Assembly (NCBI RefSeq): GCF_003955665.1
Contig: NZ_RXHU01000059.1
Span: 1 to 59,524, forward strand
Direction of reading: 5' to 3'
Source: Paenibacillus whitsoniae
GTDB lineage: Bacteria > Bacillota > Bacilli > Paenibacillales > NBRC-103111
Length of the DNA: 59,524 nt
In this document: positions 1 to 7,967 of the stretch, piece by piece
Position numbering within the stretch: the first letter of the stretch is position 1
Layout: every line of letters begins with the position of its first letter
The notes under the pieces: model-generated
Database searches by the model: none
Told to the model about the DNA's origin: nothing
What the model saw: the letters and a program-made list of their open reading frames with translations, nothing else
Made by a program: the position numbers and the translations under genes

Positions 1-1079
1 AGATTGCTGCTGGCGGAGAAGCTGCAATCAAGGTCGGAGGAGACCTTGTGATCTGGACGAAACATTTTACCCTGTTCGCCAGCTATACGCCGGTTGCGCC
101 TGCGCAGAATTCCGGCGGGGGCAGCGGCGCTCCGGTTAACTCCGGATCGATTTCGGCGGCTAGCGGTGGCACGATTACCCTGAACGGCGTCAAAATTGAT
201 TTGCCCGCGGGAGCGGGGGAGGGCATCATTCAGGTAACTGTCAGCAAACTGAGCGACGCTTCTCTGCTGCCTGCTGACCGGGCACGGCAATTGGCAGGCG
301 ACATTTACGAGATTACGAAGAGCAAGGAAGGCGATTTTAACAAGCCGGCTGTTATCACGCTGCCTTTTGACAAGGCTAAAGTGAACTTTGAGAAATCGAC
401 GATCAGTCTTTACTGGTTGGACGGATCAAAGAAGCAATGGGTACAGTTGAGCAATGTGAAGGTAGATGCGGAGAAAGGGAACGTTTCCGGGGCATGGACT
501 CATTTTGGCAAATTCGCTGTATTGGCTTCGGACAAAGTGAAAAGCGAGCAACCGGTCGCGGCCGATTTGACCGACCTTCAAGGACACTGGGCCGAAGCCA
601 GCGTGCGGGAATTGGTGAAACGAGGCGCGATCAACGGCTACCCGGACAACACGTTTAAGCCGGAAAGTCCGATTACGAGAGCCGAATTTGTGTCCGTGAT
701 TGTTAAAGCCTTTCATTTTCAGGCCAAAGCCGGCACAAGCTTCGCCGATACGAAAGATCATTGGGCGAAAGAGGCGATTGCGACAGCCGCAGCGCTTGGT
801 GTTGTGACAGGTTACGACGACAATACCTTCGGGCCCGATGCCCAAATAACCCGTGAGCAAATGGCCGTCATCGTGGTTCGTGCAGCCAGCTTGCAGGCGG
901 CGTCCGGCAGCGTCAGCTTCTCGGATAGCGGAGCTATATCTGATTGGGCGCGTGCGGCAATGGCAACGGCTGTGGCCACAGGTTTGATCGGCGGCTATGA
1001 AGATGGGACGGTCAAACCGCAGGCGGATACGACGCGCGCGGAGGCGGCGACTATTATTCTGCGGGCTTTGCAGTCTTAA
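1..1079 (+). CDS. S-layer-type cell-surface protein with three SLH domains (5' end outside window)
   Basis: The reading frame is open to the left edge, so only the C-terminal ~358 residues are present. The first residues end in the pattern TKHFTLFAS. This recurs as THFGKFAVL about 150 residues later, at the end of a complete ZU5-like beta domain (from GGTITLNGVKIDLPAG onward), so the protein appears to carry tandem copies of that domain. The C-terminal ~170 residues are three SLH repeats, each with the W-A..A, GY.D.TF.P and TRAE/TREQ signatures, which anchor proteins non-covalently to pyruvylated secondary wall polymer. No signal peptide can be judged because the start is missing. No clear terminator follows the stop codon. 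The SLH assignment is secure; the biological role of the ectodomain is unknown. Confidence 0.9.
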   Translation, partial: IAAGGEAAIKVGGDLVIWTKHFTLFASYTPVAPAQNSGGGSGAPVNSGSISAASGGTITLNGVKIDLPAGAGEGIIQVTVSKLSDASLLPADRARQLAGDIYEITKSKEGDFNKPAVITLPFDKAKVNFEKSTISLYWLDGSKKQWVQLSNVKVDAEKGNVSGAWTHFGKFAVLASDKVKSEQPVAADLTDLQGHWAEASVRELVKRGAINGYPDNTFKPESPITRAEFVSVIVKAFHFQAKAGTSFADTKDHWAKEAIATAAALGVVTGYDDNTFGPDAQITREQMAVIVVRAASLQAASGSVSFSDSGAISDWARAAMATAVATGLIGGYEDGTVKPQADTTRAEAATIILRALQS

Positions 1080-1150
1080 TTGCATCATTTAGGTGGTACG
1101 GATCGACTGATGGGTCAAACGTATTGTTAACTTTAGTCGACAAAGGGAAG

Positions 1151-1248
1151 AGATTCCGGGAATCTAGATCCTATATAATTTAACTGACTTTAGGGTGTGA
1201 ACTCGGTATTGTACCGGGGTCATGCCCTTTCGTCGTGCCTGAATACCG
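1151..1248 (+). other. Intergenic dyad, -10-like hexamer and hairpin of unknown function
   Basis: Three elements lie close together: a perfect 7-bp dyad around one base (AGATTCC-G-GGAATCT, 1151-1165), a TATAAT hexamer at 1174-1179, and a hairpin with a 7-bp perfect stem (CGGTATT 1204-1210 with AATACCG 1242-1248) enclosing a smaller GGG/CCC stem. No open frame of useful length follows and there is no U-run, so it does not look like a simple terminator. It may be a small structured RNA or an element remnant. No -35 box is obvious. Confidence 0.25.
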
Positions 1249-1310
1249 GAGGTATATTGTTAAAGATCGTTCTTTCCTAAATAAGCGTCAGTCTCGCTGA
1301 ACTGCCAAAG

Positions 1311-1492
1311 CCTGCGATTAAGCAGGCATTTCCCGAAAAAACGGCATGCTCAGCAAAATACCTGCAAAAGGGCAGTTTTTTGGGCGGGCATTGCGCAAAA
1401 GGAGGACTTTCACCCAAAATGCCTGCTTTATCGCAGGCATTTCATCGAAGCGCAAGGGGGATGAGGGAGATTCCTGCCTTTTTGCAGGCATT
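1311..1492. repeat. Array of four short CCTGC/GCAGG palindromes
   Basis: Four related inverted repeats sit at 1311-1330, 1361-1375, 1418-1441 and 1473-1492, spaced about 50-60 bases. The best is a perfect 9-bp stem AATGCCTGC / GCAGGCATT with a 6-base loop (1418-1441). The others keep CCTGC-loop-GCAGG or CTGC-loop-GCAG, and most carry a trailing CATT. The sequences between them differ, so it is not a simple tandem repeat. Repeats of this size and symmetry resemble REP-type extragenic palindromes. Short open frames crossing this block are artefacts of the repeats. Confidence 0.6.
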
Positions 1493-1511
1493 GTTTCCGG
1501 TCCTCTCGTTT

Positions 1512-1808
1512 CTATTCCCAAGAGCCGCGTGAAAAAGTTCGGTTAAGTGAGCCCTCCACAGTCGAAAACTCCCGTATTCCGACTGCTCGTCGCAGTGTAT
1601 GGTTTTAAATCATTCATCCTCTCGCGTAAGTTGGCTGTCTCTCCCACGTAACGATCTTTCCGTCAAGATTTCAGATCACATAGATACCTGAAAGCTTTGG
1701 GACATCCGTGGCCCATGCAGTTGTTCTATAGAAGTGAATGCGAGGGCAGTTGGCTAATTGACTTTCGACATTGGTACAAAGCCGATCAAACTCGTTCTGT
1801 GGCAACAT
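1512..1808 (-). pseudogene. Decayed GIY-YIG family nuclease gene
   Basis: On the minus strand an ATG at 1808, preceded by a GGAGGGGG ribosome binding site, opens a 45-codon frame ending in SGIYVI at an in-frame TGA (1671-1673). The same frame continues as NLDGKIV. A one-base shift then gives YVGETANLRERMNDL, and a second shift gives NHTLRRAVGIREF and runs to a TAG at 1512-1514. Joined, this is the GIY...YVG core of GIY-YIG nucleases: the GIY triplet, the YVGET strand, the NLRER arginine helix and a following NHTLRR segment, in the right order and spacing. One stop and two frameshifts make it non-functional. The palindrome array lies immediately beyond its 3' end. The family call rests on the motif series. 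Confidence 0.75.
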
Positions 1809-1932
1809 CCTACCCCCTCCAAGTCAATGCAAATACTATTCGTTCAAATGTTGTTGTCATCCTGTTGTCCTAAATCGGACAAGAGGGCACCTGTGGGTAG
1901 TATTCATCGTACATCCTATATCCCCGAACAAC

Positions 1933-1961
1933 AAAAAACCGCGCAACCGCGCGGTTTTTTT
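1933..1961 (-). terminator. Rho-independent terminator of tRNA-Arg
   Basis: The stem CCGCGC (1939-1944) pairs with GCGCGG (1949-1954) around the loop AACC. It is flanked by an A-tract on one side and a T-tract on the other, so it could work in both directions. It lies 12 bases beyond the 3' end of the minus-strand tRNA. Confidence 0.8.
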
Positions 1962-1973
1962 GTACTTCCGTTA

Positions 1974-2047
1974 CGTCCCAGGAGGGATTCGAACCCCCGA
2001 CCGCACGCTTAGAAGGCGTGTGCTCTATCCAGCTGAGCTACTGAGAC
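1974..2047 (-). tRNA. tRNA-Arg, anticodon TCT
   Basis: The minus strand folds as a complete cloverleaf. The 7-bp acceptor stem is GTCTCAG with CTGGGAC (one G-T pair). The D arm contains AGCTCAGCTGGATAGAGC, the anticodon loop is CTTCTAA with TCT at the centre, and the T arm carries GGTTCGAATCC. The discriminator is G at 1974 and CCA is not encoded. It reads AGA/AGG arginine codons. It stands alone, with its own promoter at 2100-2129 and terminator at 1933-1961. Confidence 0.95.
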
Positions 2048-2099
2048 ATCTATCACTTCTTACCTCCCAGCACCAGGGCTGCTTGGCGAAGCAAGAGTT

Positions 2100-2129
2100 A
2101 ATATATCACAAGGAGGAAAATGAAGTCAA
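2100..2129 (-). promoter_or_regulatory. Sigma-A promoter of tRNA-Arg
   Basis: On the minus strand TTGACT (2129-2124) is followed after 18 bases by TATATT (2105-2100), about 50 bases before the mature tRNA 5' end. Position and orientation fit the tRNA. Confidence 0.7.
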
Positions 2130-2201
2130 CTCCCTCTTTAAAAATTTTGCAATCCCTTAGGGGATCAAGTAAACTGACAGGAGCAGGTTTACCGGAACGA
2201 G

Positions 2202-3125
2202 GTGAAAAGCATAACGGAATCATCGAAAAACAACGTAATTTTATTTCCAAAGACTGCGCAGTATTACGAGGAAGAGCTGGCGAGGCTGCTGCGGAAAGAA
2301 CAATACAGCGATGCGATGCAACTGCTCGCCTACTTGCTGCAATTCCCGGGAGTGGATCCCGTGAAGCAAGAGCAGTGGGGAGCGCTTCAGCAGTGGCTGC
2401 TGACCATGTTTCCGGAAGTGGCGTTTCCGCAAAGTGAGTCGCTAGAGGAAGAGGCCGGCGAAATCGAGTCGGATTTCGTCCGGCAGGCGATCCGCGAGAA
2501 ATCGGCCGTCGACCAAGGCGAATTCACAGCCAAGCTGCAGCAGATGCTGGTGCAAGGAACGCTCGAGCAGCAGGTAAACGCGCTGGAGCAGATGGCTTTT
2601 CTCGATCAACCCGAGCTTGGCCCTTTTGTGACGGGATGGCTGACGGAACGGCCGCGGCATCCCCATATTCAGTTCAAGGCGTTGCAAACGCTTCGAAGGA
2701 TCGGGGAGCAGGGGACGATCGCGCTGCCGAAGAACGGGCAGCAGGTGCTGCTCGATATCGAGGATACGCCGATTTCCCCGGAGGATTTTCCATCCCGGAT
2801 TCGTGATATGATTCGCAGGATCGGAGACATTAGTGAAATAAGCCAGCCTGATTTTGTGTACTTTGCCAGCCAGACGTGGCAAGAGTTTCTGGCTTATGCG
2901 TACGGCACTCCGCTGTATGCCGAACTGGCGCAGGCCGAAGAGAGCGCGGTGGACGTGTGGGCTTCGGCGCTTCATATTATTTTGCAGGAGAAGCTGTTCG
3001 GGATGTCGGTACGGGAGGAGCTCCTTGACAATTATGGGATCGTGGACGGGATGACTTTGCCCTGGAAACGGGCGTACAATACACTGCAAGCGTTTGTAAA
3101 GCAGTTCAGCCCCGACCCGGGATGA
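2202..3125 (+). CDS. ysoA: YsoA-like protein upstream of tig
   Basis: A 307-residue soluble, acidic, largely helical protein with no signal peptide or membrane segment. In B. subtilis the gene directly upstream of tig is ysoA, which encodes a TPR-containing protein of similar size. The shared position and helical character are the main reasons for the name; I cannot verify the TPR repeats by eye. The start used is GTG 2202 (residues MKSITESSKNN); it has only a weak binding site, so the true start is uncertain. The tig promoter lies about 30 bases after its stop, so it is probably transcribed separately from tig. Function unknown. Confidence 0.6.
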   Translation: MKSITESSKNNVILFPKTAQYYEEELARLLRKEQYSDAMQLLAYLLQFPGVDPVKQEQWGALQQWLLTMFPEVAFPQSESLEEEAGEIESDFVRQAIREKSAVDQGEFTAKLQQMLVQGTLEQQVNALEQMAFLDQPELGPFVTGWLTERPRHPHIQFKALQTLRRIGEQGTIALPKNGQQVLLDIEDTPISPEDFPSRIRDMIRRIGDISEISQPDFVYFASQTWQEFLAYAYGTPLYAELAQAEESAVDVWASALHIILQEKLFGMSVREELLDNYGIVDGMTLPWKRAYNTLQAFVKQFSPDPG

Positions 3126-3152
3126 CTCAGAATATCCTGCCAGGCTACTGTC

Positions 3153-3180
3153 TTGAAATGAAAAAGTTATATGTTATAAT
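3153..3180 (+). promoter_or_regulatory. Sigma-A promoter of tig
   Basis: TTGAAA (3153-3158) and TATAAT (3175-3180) are separated by 16 bases, 69 bases upstream of the tig start codon. Confidence 0.7.
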
Positions 3181-3248
3181 AGAGTGGTTATAATGAGCAT
3201 AACGTGAAAATATATGTCATGGTACATTTTTGGAGGGGAAGGCATAAA

Positions 3249-4550
3249 ATGAAAGCAAGTTGGGAAAAAATAGAGAAGAACGTTGGCGTTCTTGAAGTGG
3301 AAGTTGGCGCGGAGCGAGTTGCGGATGCACTCGACAAAGCGTTCAAGAAAATCGTAGCGCGTGTAAACGTGCCAGGTTTCCGTAAAGGGAAAGTGCCTCG
3401 TTCGATCTTTGAAGCTAAATTCGGCGTAGAAAGCTTGTACCAAGATGCGCTGGACATCATTTTGCCGGAAGTTTATGTACAAGCGGTGGAAGAAGCCAAG
3501 ATTGAGCCTGTTGACCGCCCAGAGGTTGACGTAGAGCAGTTCGGCAAAGGACAAGCTTTGAAATTCAAAGCGAAAGTGACTGTGAAGCCGGAAGTAACGC
3601 TTGGCGACTATAAAGGTGTTGAAGTCGAAGCGCAAAGCGCGGAAGTTACGGACGAAGAAGTAAACCAAGAGCTTGAGCGTCTGCAACAGCGCCATGCTGA
3701 ACTGGTAGTTCTGGAAGAAGGACAAGCTGAGAACGGTGACGTTGTTGTCCTTGACTTCGAAGGCTTCGTTGATGAAGTTCCTTTCGAAGGCGGCAAAGCG
3801 GAGAAGTACTCGCTTGAGCTTGGTTCAGGTTCCTTCATCCCTGGCTTCGAAGAGCAGCTCGTAGGTCTTGGCAAAGGCGAAGAGAAAGACGTTAACGTTA
3901 CTTTCCCTGAGAACTACCACTCCGAGGATCTGAAAGGCAAAGCGGCTGTGTTTAAAGTGAAAATTCACGACATCAAACGCAAAAACTTGCCTGCGCTGGA
4001 CGATGAATTCGCGAAAGACGTCAGCGAGTTCGACACACTGGACGAGTACAAAGCTGAGCTGAAAACACGTCTTGGCGACCGCAAGAAGCAAGACGCTGAA
4101 GCGGCGCTGGAAGCGGCAGTTGTGGAGAAAGCAGCAGCTAACGCGGATGTAGAAATTCCTCAAGCTATGGTTGAGTCCGAGCTTGACATCATGGTGAAAG
4201 AGTTCGAAAGACGTCTTCGCTCCCAAGGCATGACGCTGGAGATCTACTACCAATTCTCCGGACAAAACGAAAGCGTGCTTAAAGATCAAATGAGAGAAGA
4301 CGCGGCTAAGCGTGTTCGCAACAACCTTGTTCTTGAAGCTATCGCGGCTGCAGAAAACATCACAGTTTCCGACGAAGAAGTTGATGCGGAGCTTGAGAAA
4401 TTTGCGCCATCCTATCAAAAAACGACAGCTGAGCTTCGCGAAATGTTCGCTTCCAACGGAAGCCTGGAAGGTCTGAGCAATGATCTTGTGATCAGAAAAA
4501 CCGTAGACCTTCTGGTTCAAAATAGCAAGCATGTTTCCGCAGCTGTGTAA
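3249..4550 (+). CDS. tig: Trigger factor (ribosome-associated chaperone and peptidyl-prolyl isomerase)
   Basis: 433 residues. The start is ATG 3249, placed by the GGAGGGGAA binding site at 3231-3239; an upstream in-frame GTG lacks one. The N-terminal ribosome-docking domain carries the signature GFRKGK at residues 43-48. A FKBP-type isomerase domain (DFEGFVDEVPFEGG, SFIPGFEEQL) covers about residues 160-245, and the long helical C-terminal arms form the chaperone cradle. It binds nascent chains at the ribosomal exit tunnel in the cytosol. It has its own promoter and is followed by a strong terminator, so it appears to be a single-gene unit ahead of clpP-clpX. Confidence 0.97.
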   Translation: MKASWEKIEKNVGVLEVEVGAERVADALDKAFKKIVARVNVPGFRKGKVPRSIFEAKFGVESLYQDALDIILPEVYVQAVEEAKIEPVDRPEVDVEQFGKGQALKFKAKVTVKPEVTLGDYKGVEVEAQSAEVTDEEVNQELERLQQRHAELVVLEEGQAENGDVVVLDFEGFVDEVPFEGGKAEKYSLELGSGSFIPGFEEQLVGLGKGEEKDVNVTFPENYHSEDLKGKAAVFKVKIHDIKRKNLPALDDEFAKDVSEFDTLDEYKAELKTRLGDRKKQDAEAALEAAVVEKAAANADVEIPQAMVESELDIMVKEFERRLRSQGMTLEIYYQFSGQNESVLKDQMREDAAKRVRNNLVLEAIAAAENITVSDEEVDAELEKFAPSYQKTTAELREMFASNGSLEGLSNDLVIRKTVDLLVQNSKHVSAAV

Positions 4551-4561
4551 ATAAGGTAAGT

Positions 4562-4595
4562 AAAGGCACGTACGTAAGCAACGTGCCTTTCTTTT
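4562..4595 (+). terminator. Terminator after tig
   Basis: AAAGGCACGT (4562-4571) pairs with ACGTGCCTTT (4581-4590) around a 9-base loop and is followed by CTTTT. Confidence 0.85.
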
Positions 4596-4752
4596 ACCCT
4601 AATTTACGAACGCAGCGCTTCCACAACATAAGCAAGACCCGCCATACATAGCTGATTTTCGAAAAAATGACTTTGCCGCGCAAACGTGATAAACTGTATG
4701 AGAAATCTCATAAAAAGAGAATTTGGCTATTGCCGCAAAAGGAGTTGGTACA

Positions 4753-5343
4753 ATGAGTCTTATTCCTATGGTTGTTGAACAAGAGGCTCGTGGGGAACGT
4801 TCTTACGACATCTACTCGCGTTTACTAAAGGACCGCATCATCTTCATCGGAACGGCGATTGATGACGATGTGGCTAATTTGGTCATTGCCCAGCTGCTAT
4901 TTCTGTCCGCCCAGGACCCGGAAAAGGATATTCACCTCTACATTAACTCACCAGGTGGGTCGGTTACTGCAGGTATGGGGATCTATGATACCATGCAGTT
5001 TATTAAGCCGGATGTTTCTACGATCTGCGTAGGCATGGCGGCAAGCATGGGTTCTCTGCTGCTTACAGCTGGGGCCAAAGGCAAGCGGTATGCGCTGCCG
5101 AATGCTGAAGTGATGATTCACCAACCGCTCGGTGGTGTGAGAGGTCAAGCGACCGACATTAAAATCCATGCGGATTGGATTATCAAGACGAAGAACAAGC
5201 TCAATCAGATCTATGTGGACCGCACAGGTCAACCGCTTGACAAAATTGAAAGAGACACCGACCGAGATAACTTTATGAGCGCTGAAGAAGCGAAAGCATA
5301 CGGGTTAATCGACGAGGTTATCACTCGAAACGACTTGAAATAA
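4753..5343 (+). CDS. clpP: ATP-dependent Clp protease proteolytic subunit
   Basis: 196 residues from ATG 4753, which follows the binding site AAAAGGAG; a TTG frame extension upstream is unlikely. The catalytic triad sits exactly at the B. subtilis positions: Ser98 in GMAASMGS, His123 in EVMIHQP and Asp172 in DTDRDN. It forms the barrel-shaped tetradecamer that degrades proteins unfolded by ClpX or ClpC. clpX begins 12 bases downstream, so the two probably share a transcript; in B. subtilis clpP lies elsewhere. No CtsR-type operator was found upstream. A possible weak promoter (TGACTT 4668-4673, 16 bases, TAAACT 4690-4695) precedes it. Confidence 0.98.
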   Translation: MSLIPMVVEQEARGERSYDIYSRLLKDRIIFIGTAIDDDVANLVIAQLLFLSAQDPEKDIHLYINSPGGSVTAGMGIYDTMQFIKPDVSTICVGMAASMGSLLLTAGAKGKRYALPNAEVMIHQPLGGVRGQATDIKIHADWIIKTKNKLNQIYVDRTGQPLDKIERDTDRDNFMSAEEAKAYGLIDEVITRNDLK

Positions 5344-5355
5344 AGGAGTGATCCC

Positions 5356-6624
5356 ATGTTTAAATTTAACGATGAAAAAGGCCAACTCAAATGTTCCTTC
5401 TGCGGCAAATCCCAGGACCAAGTTCGTAAGCTGGTTGCCGGGCCGGGAGTTTACATTTGTGATGAATGTATAGAGCTTTGCACGGAAATTGTGGAAGAAG
5501 AACTGGGTCATGAAGAAGAGCTGGATCTGAAGGATGTGCCGAAGCCGCAAGAGATTCGCAACATTTTGGATCAATATGTCATTGGTCAAGATCAAGCGAA
5601 GAAATCCCTTGCCGTGGCGGTATACAACCACTACAAACGCATCAACTCCCAGAACAAACTGGAAGACGTTGAGCTGCAAAAGAGTAACATTGTGCTCGTA
5701 GGGCCAACAGGCAGCGGTAAAACGCTCCTTGCACAAACACTGGCCAAAATTTTGAATGTCCCGTTCGCGATTGCTGATGCTACATCACTGACCGAAGCCG
5801 GTTATGTTGGGGAAGACGTGGAGAACATCCTGCTCAAGCTTATTCAGGCTGCCGACTACGATGTGGAAAAAGCGGAACGCGGCATTATCTATATCGACGA
5901 GATCGATAAAGTAGCCCGCAAGTCGGAGAACCCGTCAATTACCCGCGACGTATCCGGTGAAGGCGTGCAGCAAGCATTGCTCAAAATCCTGGAAGGTACA
6001 GTCGCTTCCGTTCCACCGCAAGGCGGACGCAAGCACCCGCATCAGGAGTTTATCCAAATCGATACGACGAACATTTTGTTTATTTGCGGCGGTGCTTTTG
6101 ACGGCCTTGAGCAAATTATTAAGCGTAGAATCGGTAAAAAAGTGATTGGCTTCTCTACGGATGGCACGAAAATGGATCTGAAACCTGGCGAATACTTGTC
6201 TATGTCTTTGCCGGAAGATCTCCTGAAATTCGGCTTGATTCCGGAATTCGTCGGCCGTTTGCCGGTCATTTCCACCCTGGAGCCGCTGGATGAAGCAGCG
6301 CTTGTGCGTATTCTTTCCGAACCGAAGAACGCACTCGTGAAACAGTACCAGAAGTTGCTGGAAATGGATAACGTTACGCTGCAGTTCGAGCCGGAAGCGC
6401 TTGACGCGATTGCTAAAGAAGCGATCAAACGCAATACAGGCGCCCGCGGTCTGCGTGCAATCATCGAAAGCATCATGCTGGACGTGATGTTCGAGGTGCC
6501 TTCAAGAACGGACGTTTCCACGTGTGTGGTATCCAAGGAAACCGTTCAGAACAAAATTTCACCTGTCTTGACAGCTAAGGACGGTGCGCAGGCTTCCTCC
6601 AAGAAGAAGGAAGAAAGCGCCTAA
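5356..6624 (+). CDS. clpX: ATP-dependent Clp protease ATP-binding subunit ClpX
   Basis: 422 residues from ATG 5356 with binding site AAAGGAG. The N-terminal zinc-binding domain has Cys13, Cys16, Cys35 and Cys38. The AAA+ module has Walker A GPTGSGKT at 116-123, the GYVGED pore loop at about 149-154 and Walker B IIYIDEID around 177-184. The IGF-type loop (KKVIGFST) docks onto ClpP. ClpX unfolds tagged substrates and feeds them to ClpP. It is the second gene of a clpP-clpX pair. Confidence 0.98.
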   Translation: MFKFNDEKGQLKCSFCGKSQDQVRKLVAGPGVYICDECIELCTEIVEEELGHEEELDLKDVPKPQEIRNILDQYVIGQDQAKKSLAVAVYNHYKRINSQNKLEDVELQKSNIVLVGPTGSGKTLLAQTLAKILNVPFAIADATSLTEAGYVGEDVENILLKLIQAADYDVEKAERGIIYIDEIDKVARKSENPSITRDVSGEGVQQALLKILEGTVASVPPQGGRKHPHQEFIQIDTTNILFICGGAFDGLEQIIKRRIGKKVIGFSTDGTKMDLKPGEYLSMSLPEDLLKFGLIPEFVGRLPVISTLEPLDEAALVRILSEPKNALVKQYQKLLEMDNVTLQFEPEALDAIAKEAIKRNTGARGLRAIIESIMLDVMFEVPSRTDVSTCVVSKETVQNKISPVLTAKDGAQASSKKKEESA

Positions 6625-6705
6625 CCTTTCAATTTCATCAACCATCATGCAGCCTCCAATCCGGTTCTCTTCTATAGGGAATTGGAGCGGAGGATGTTTG
6701 GTGTC

Positions 6706-7821
6706 ATGGGGAGAGAAACCAAAATGTTCCATAGAAGAGACACAAGACCCGTCCGTGTCGGCGATCTGACGATTGGCGGCAGCAACGAAGTCATCATGCA
6801 AAGCATGTGTACGACGAAGACAGCGGACGTTAAGGCGACAGTGGCGGAGATTCTCCGTTTGGAAGAGGCCGGCTGTCAAATCGTGCGAGTCACGGTGAAC
6901 AATAAGGAAGCTGCCGAAGCGATCAAAGAAATCAAAAAGCAGATTCATATACCGCTCGTTTCGGATATTCATTTCGACTATCGGCTGGCGCTTGCCGCGA
7001 TCGAGAACGGGATTGATAAGGTCCGGATCAACCCAGGCAATATCGGCCGACGTGATAAGGTAGAGGCGGTTGTCAAGGCGTGCAAAGAACGCGGCATTCC
7101 GATTCGGATTGGCGTCAACGCAGGCTCGCTGGAAAATCATTTGCTGGAGAAGTACGGCTATCCGACGGCTGAAGCGATGGTGGAAAGCGCCCTTTTCCAC
7201 ATTAACATTTTGGAAGAGCTGGACTTCCACGACATCATCGTTTCGCTCAAAGCGTCGGACGTGCCGATGGCGATTGCCGCCTACTCCCAAGCAGCCAAAG
7301 CGTTTAATTATCCGCTGCACCTCGGTATTACTGAGGCAGGCACGCTCTTCACCGGCGCGGTGAAAAGCGCGGCAGGCATCGGTACGCTGCTCAATATGGG
7401 CATTGGTAATACGCTGCGTATTTCACTTAGCGCGGACCCAGTCGAAGAGATCAAAGTCGCCAGAGAGCTGCTTAAAACGTTCGGCCTTATTACCAACGCC
7501 GCAACACTTGTCTCCTGCCCAACTTGCGGTCGTCTGGACATCGACTTGTTCTCGATTGCAAATGAAGTCGAGGAATATATCGCGAAAATCAAGGTACCGA
7601 TCAAAGTCTCAGTACTCGGCTGCGCCGTTAACGGCCCTGGCGAGGCGCGTGAGGCTGACATCGGCATCGCCGGTGCCCGCGGTGAAGGCATGTTGTTCCG
7701 CTATGGGGAAATGATCCGCAAAGTGCCGGAAGCCGAGCTTCTGAGCGAGCTGAAGAAGGAGATCGACAGCATCGTCACGGCTTATGAGGAAACAGGCGTC
7801 ATTCCCGGCCGTAAACACTAA
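6706..7821 (+). CDS. ispG: 4-hydroxy-3-methylbut-2-enyl-diphosphate synthase (MEP pathway)
   Basis: Iron-sulfur enzyme that reductively opens methylerythritol cyclodiphosphate to HMBPP in isoprenoid synthesis, flavodoxin-dependent in bacteria. The [4Fe-4S] ligands are Cys271 and Cys274 (SCPTCGR) and Cys306 (LGCAVNGPGE), numbered from ATG 6706. Other family signatures are RPVRVGDLTIGG, SDIHFDYRLA and RINPGNIGRR. The start at 6706 is favoured by AGCGGAGG 8-9 bases upstream; ATG 6724 (MFHRRDTRP) is a good alternative. It follows clpX by about 80 bases with no terminator between, and is closed by a strong terminator. Confidence 0.95.
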   Translation: MGRETKMFHRRDTRPVRVGDLTIGGSNEVIMQSMCTTKTADVKATVAEILRLEEAGCQIVRVTVNNKEAAEAIKEIKKQIHIPLVSDIHFDYRLALAAIENGIDKVRINPGNIGRRDKVEAVVKACKERGIPIRIGVNAGSLENHLLEKYGYPTAEAMVESALFHINILEELDFHDIIVSLKASDVPMAIAAYSQAAKAFNYPLHLGITEAGTLFTGAVKSAAGIGTLLNMGIGNTLRISLSADPVEEIKVARELLKTFGLITNAATLVSCPTCGRLDIDLFSIANEVEEYIAKIKVPIKVSVLGCAVNGPGEAREADIGIAGARGEGMLFRYGEMIRKVPEAELLSELKKEIDSIVTAYEETGVIPGRKH

Positions 7822-7824
7822 ACG

Positions 7825-7866
7825 AAAACCGTTACCATCCGATCCCGGGTGGTAACGGTTTTTTTA
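7825..7866 (+). terminator. Terminator after ispG
   Basis: AAAACCGTTACCA (7825-7837) pairs perfectly with TGGTAACGGTTTT (7850-7862) and is followed by more T residues. Confidence 0.9.
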
Positions 7867-7967
7867 CATATTTAAGGCGCATCCGACGCATAATGAATCT
7901 AGCTGAAAAAAATGGAAGCCATAACGACCATTTCACAGCGCTCTTACGCGATCAGGAGGCGTCTCAC

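Noticed and set aside
426..1088. A 220-codon minus-strand frame inside the S-layer gene
   Set aside because: It is antisense to a clear SLH-coding frame and has the Arg/His-rich composition of a shadow frame.
1311..1492. A CRISPR-like array of short palindromes with spacers
   Set aside because: The repeats are only 15-24 bases, differ from one another, and no cas genes are near. A REP-like array explains it better.
1318..1546. Open frames of 66-67 codons on both strands in this region
   Set aside because: Both run through the palindrome array and the relic; they lack binding sites and any protein-like composition.
4596..4752. CtsR or CIRCE heat-shock operator before clpP
   Set aside because: No GGTCAAA tandem heptads or CIRCE inverted repeat are present.
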